Shown here: in pieces, positions 63,572 through 64,000 of the stretch
Layout of the letters: every line of letters begins with the position of its first letter
How positions within the stretch are numbered: the first letter of the stretch is position 1
NCBI RefSeq assembly: GCF_902859725.1
Contig: NZ_CADIJP010000003.1
Coordinates: forward strand, 124,001-188,000
DNA: 64,000 nt
Reading direction: 5' to 3'
DNA from: Achromobacter mucicolens
Lineage (GTDB): Bacteria; Pseudomonadota; Gammaproteobacteria; Burkholderiales; Burkholderiaceae_B
Program-made: the position numbers and the translations under genes
The notes under the pieces: generated by a model
The model's input: the letters and a program-made list of their open reading frames with translations, nothing else
Databases searched by the model: none
Told to the model about the DNA's origin: nothing

Positions 63572-64000
63572 GTGCTGATCTTCCACAACCCCGTTCACAA
63601 CAAACACAGCGGCCGCCACGAAATGTTCCGCGGCAAATTGGTGCCCTGCCACGAAACGCCGGCAAGGCTGGCGTTCGTGCTGGACGCGCTGCGCCAGCGC
63701 CGCATCGGCGAACTGCGCCCGCCCGGCGGCCCGGACATGGATCTCATCAAACGGGTGCACACGCCGCGTTATGTGGATTTTCTGGCAAGCGCCTGGAACG
63801 AATGGGTTGCCCTGGATCCGGCCAATGCCGACATCGACGTGCTGCCGTCGATCTGGCCGGTGCGCGGATTTCGCCACGACATCGAGCCCACCAATTTCGC
63901 GGCGCGCGTGGGCCTGTTCTCGTTCGATAGCGGCTGTCCGCTGACGGCCGGCACCTGGGAAGCGGCTACGGCAGGCGCCGCCTGCGCCATCGACGCCGCA
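63572..64000 (+). CDS. Histone deacetylase/acetylpolyamine amidohydrolase family protein, 5' part
   Basis: The first 143 codons of a gene that leaves the window. The start is a GTG at 63572 with AGGA upstream. LIFHNPVHNKHSGRHEMFRGKLVPCHETPARLAFVLDAL opens the deacetylase fold, HTPRYVDFLASAWNEWVALDPANADIDVLPSIWPVRGF follows, and GLFSFDSGCPLTAGTWEAATAGAACAIDAA leads to the catalytic part, which is beyond the window. This arrangement is that of acetylpolyamine amidohydrolases rather than of the acetoin-utilisation group. Zinc ligands cannot be checked here. Confidence 0.85.
   Translation, partial: MLIFHNPVHNKHSGRHEMFRGKLVPCHETPARLAFVLDALRQRRIGELRPPGGPDMDLIKRVHTPRYVDFLASAWNEWVALDPANADIDVLPSIWPVRGFRHDIEPTNFAARVGLFSFDSGCPLTAGTWEAATAGAACAIDAA

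Overview
The window is a piece of a strongly GC-rich betaproteobacterial chromosome, most likely Alcaligenaceae of the Achromobacter/Bordetella type. The indicators are the Bug-type solute receptor, a DUF4148 protein, several TonB receptors with FecI/FecR regulators, the fused malic enzyme, many LysR/AraC regulators, and GTG/TTG starts. It reads as ordinary dense chromosomal DNA. I saw no rRNA, tRNA, insertion sequence, prophage, integrase or CRISPR array.

Layout. 1-3273: the end of a cytochrome bo3 ubiquinol oxidase operon (cyoA 3' end, cyoB, cyoC, cyoD) closed by a strong terminator. 3356-10500: a periplasmic ankyrin-repeat protein, a NifQ-like protein, a TonB receptor, slyX, a DUF4148 protein and a small exported protein. 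10447-19743: malic enzyme-phosphotransacetylase fusion with a divergent LysR regulator, a P-type cation ATPase, two tandem paralogous lipoproteins, an AraC regulator and an EamA transporter. 19730-26261: MarR/MATE, LysR/TauE, an SDR, a small conserved protein, and a GNAT acetyltransferase behind an XRE-cupin regulator. 26380-34004: cardiolipin synthase-like lipoprotein, a 2-oxoglutarate/Fe(II) oxygenase followed by AlkB, an exported formylglycine-enzyme-like protein, VOC, SDR, MgtC, HAD phosphatase, and a second oxygenase paralog that has lost its iron ligands. 34040-39735: Bug receptor, AcnA-like aconitase, GntR/FCD regulator and lactonase, which look like a tricarboxylate-use cluster.

39732-46246: a sigma/FecR/TonB-receptor surface-signalling set, a hybrid histidine kinase and two small proteins. 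46509-50389: a PTS EIIC-EAL fusion, an SPFH protein co-encoded with a 38-residue membrane protein, and a DUF2442-DUF4375 fusion. 50571-54860: cytoplasmic M4 protease with its emfourin-type inhibitor, a CynX-like MFS transporter with an AraC regulator, and trans-aconitate methyltransferase. 55037-58596: TerC, an NhaR-like regulator and three small proteins. 58723-64000: a second sigma/FecR/TonB-receptor set preceded by good Fur-box candidates, a SanA/YdcF protein and the start of an acetylpolyamine amidohydrolase-type gene.

Functional threads: iron uptake under Fur and surface signalling (two complete modules plus one more receptor); tricarboxylate metabolism (Bug receptor, aconitase, malic enzyme, trans-aconitate methyltransferase); and local regulator/target pairs with visible palindromic operator candidates. 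The less ordinary items are the degenerate oxygenase paralog, the EIIC-EAL fusion, the protease-inhibitor pair, the NifQ-like protein lacking one cysteine, the DUF2442-DUF4375 fusion, the series of in-frame stop codons behind the DUF4148 gene, and the unlisted 38-codon gene in front of the SPFH protein. I did not find a large, clearly undescribed multi-gene system.
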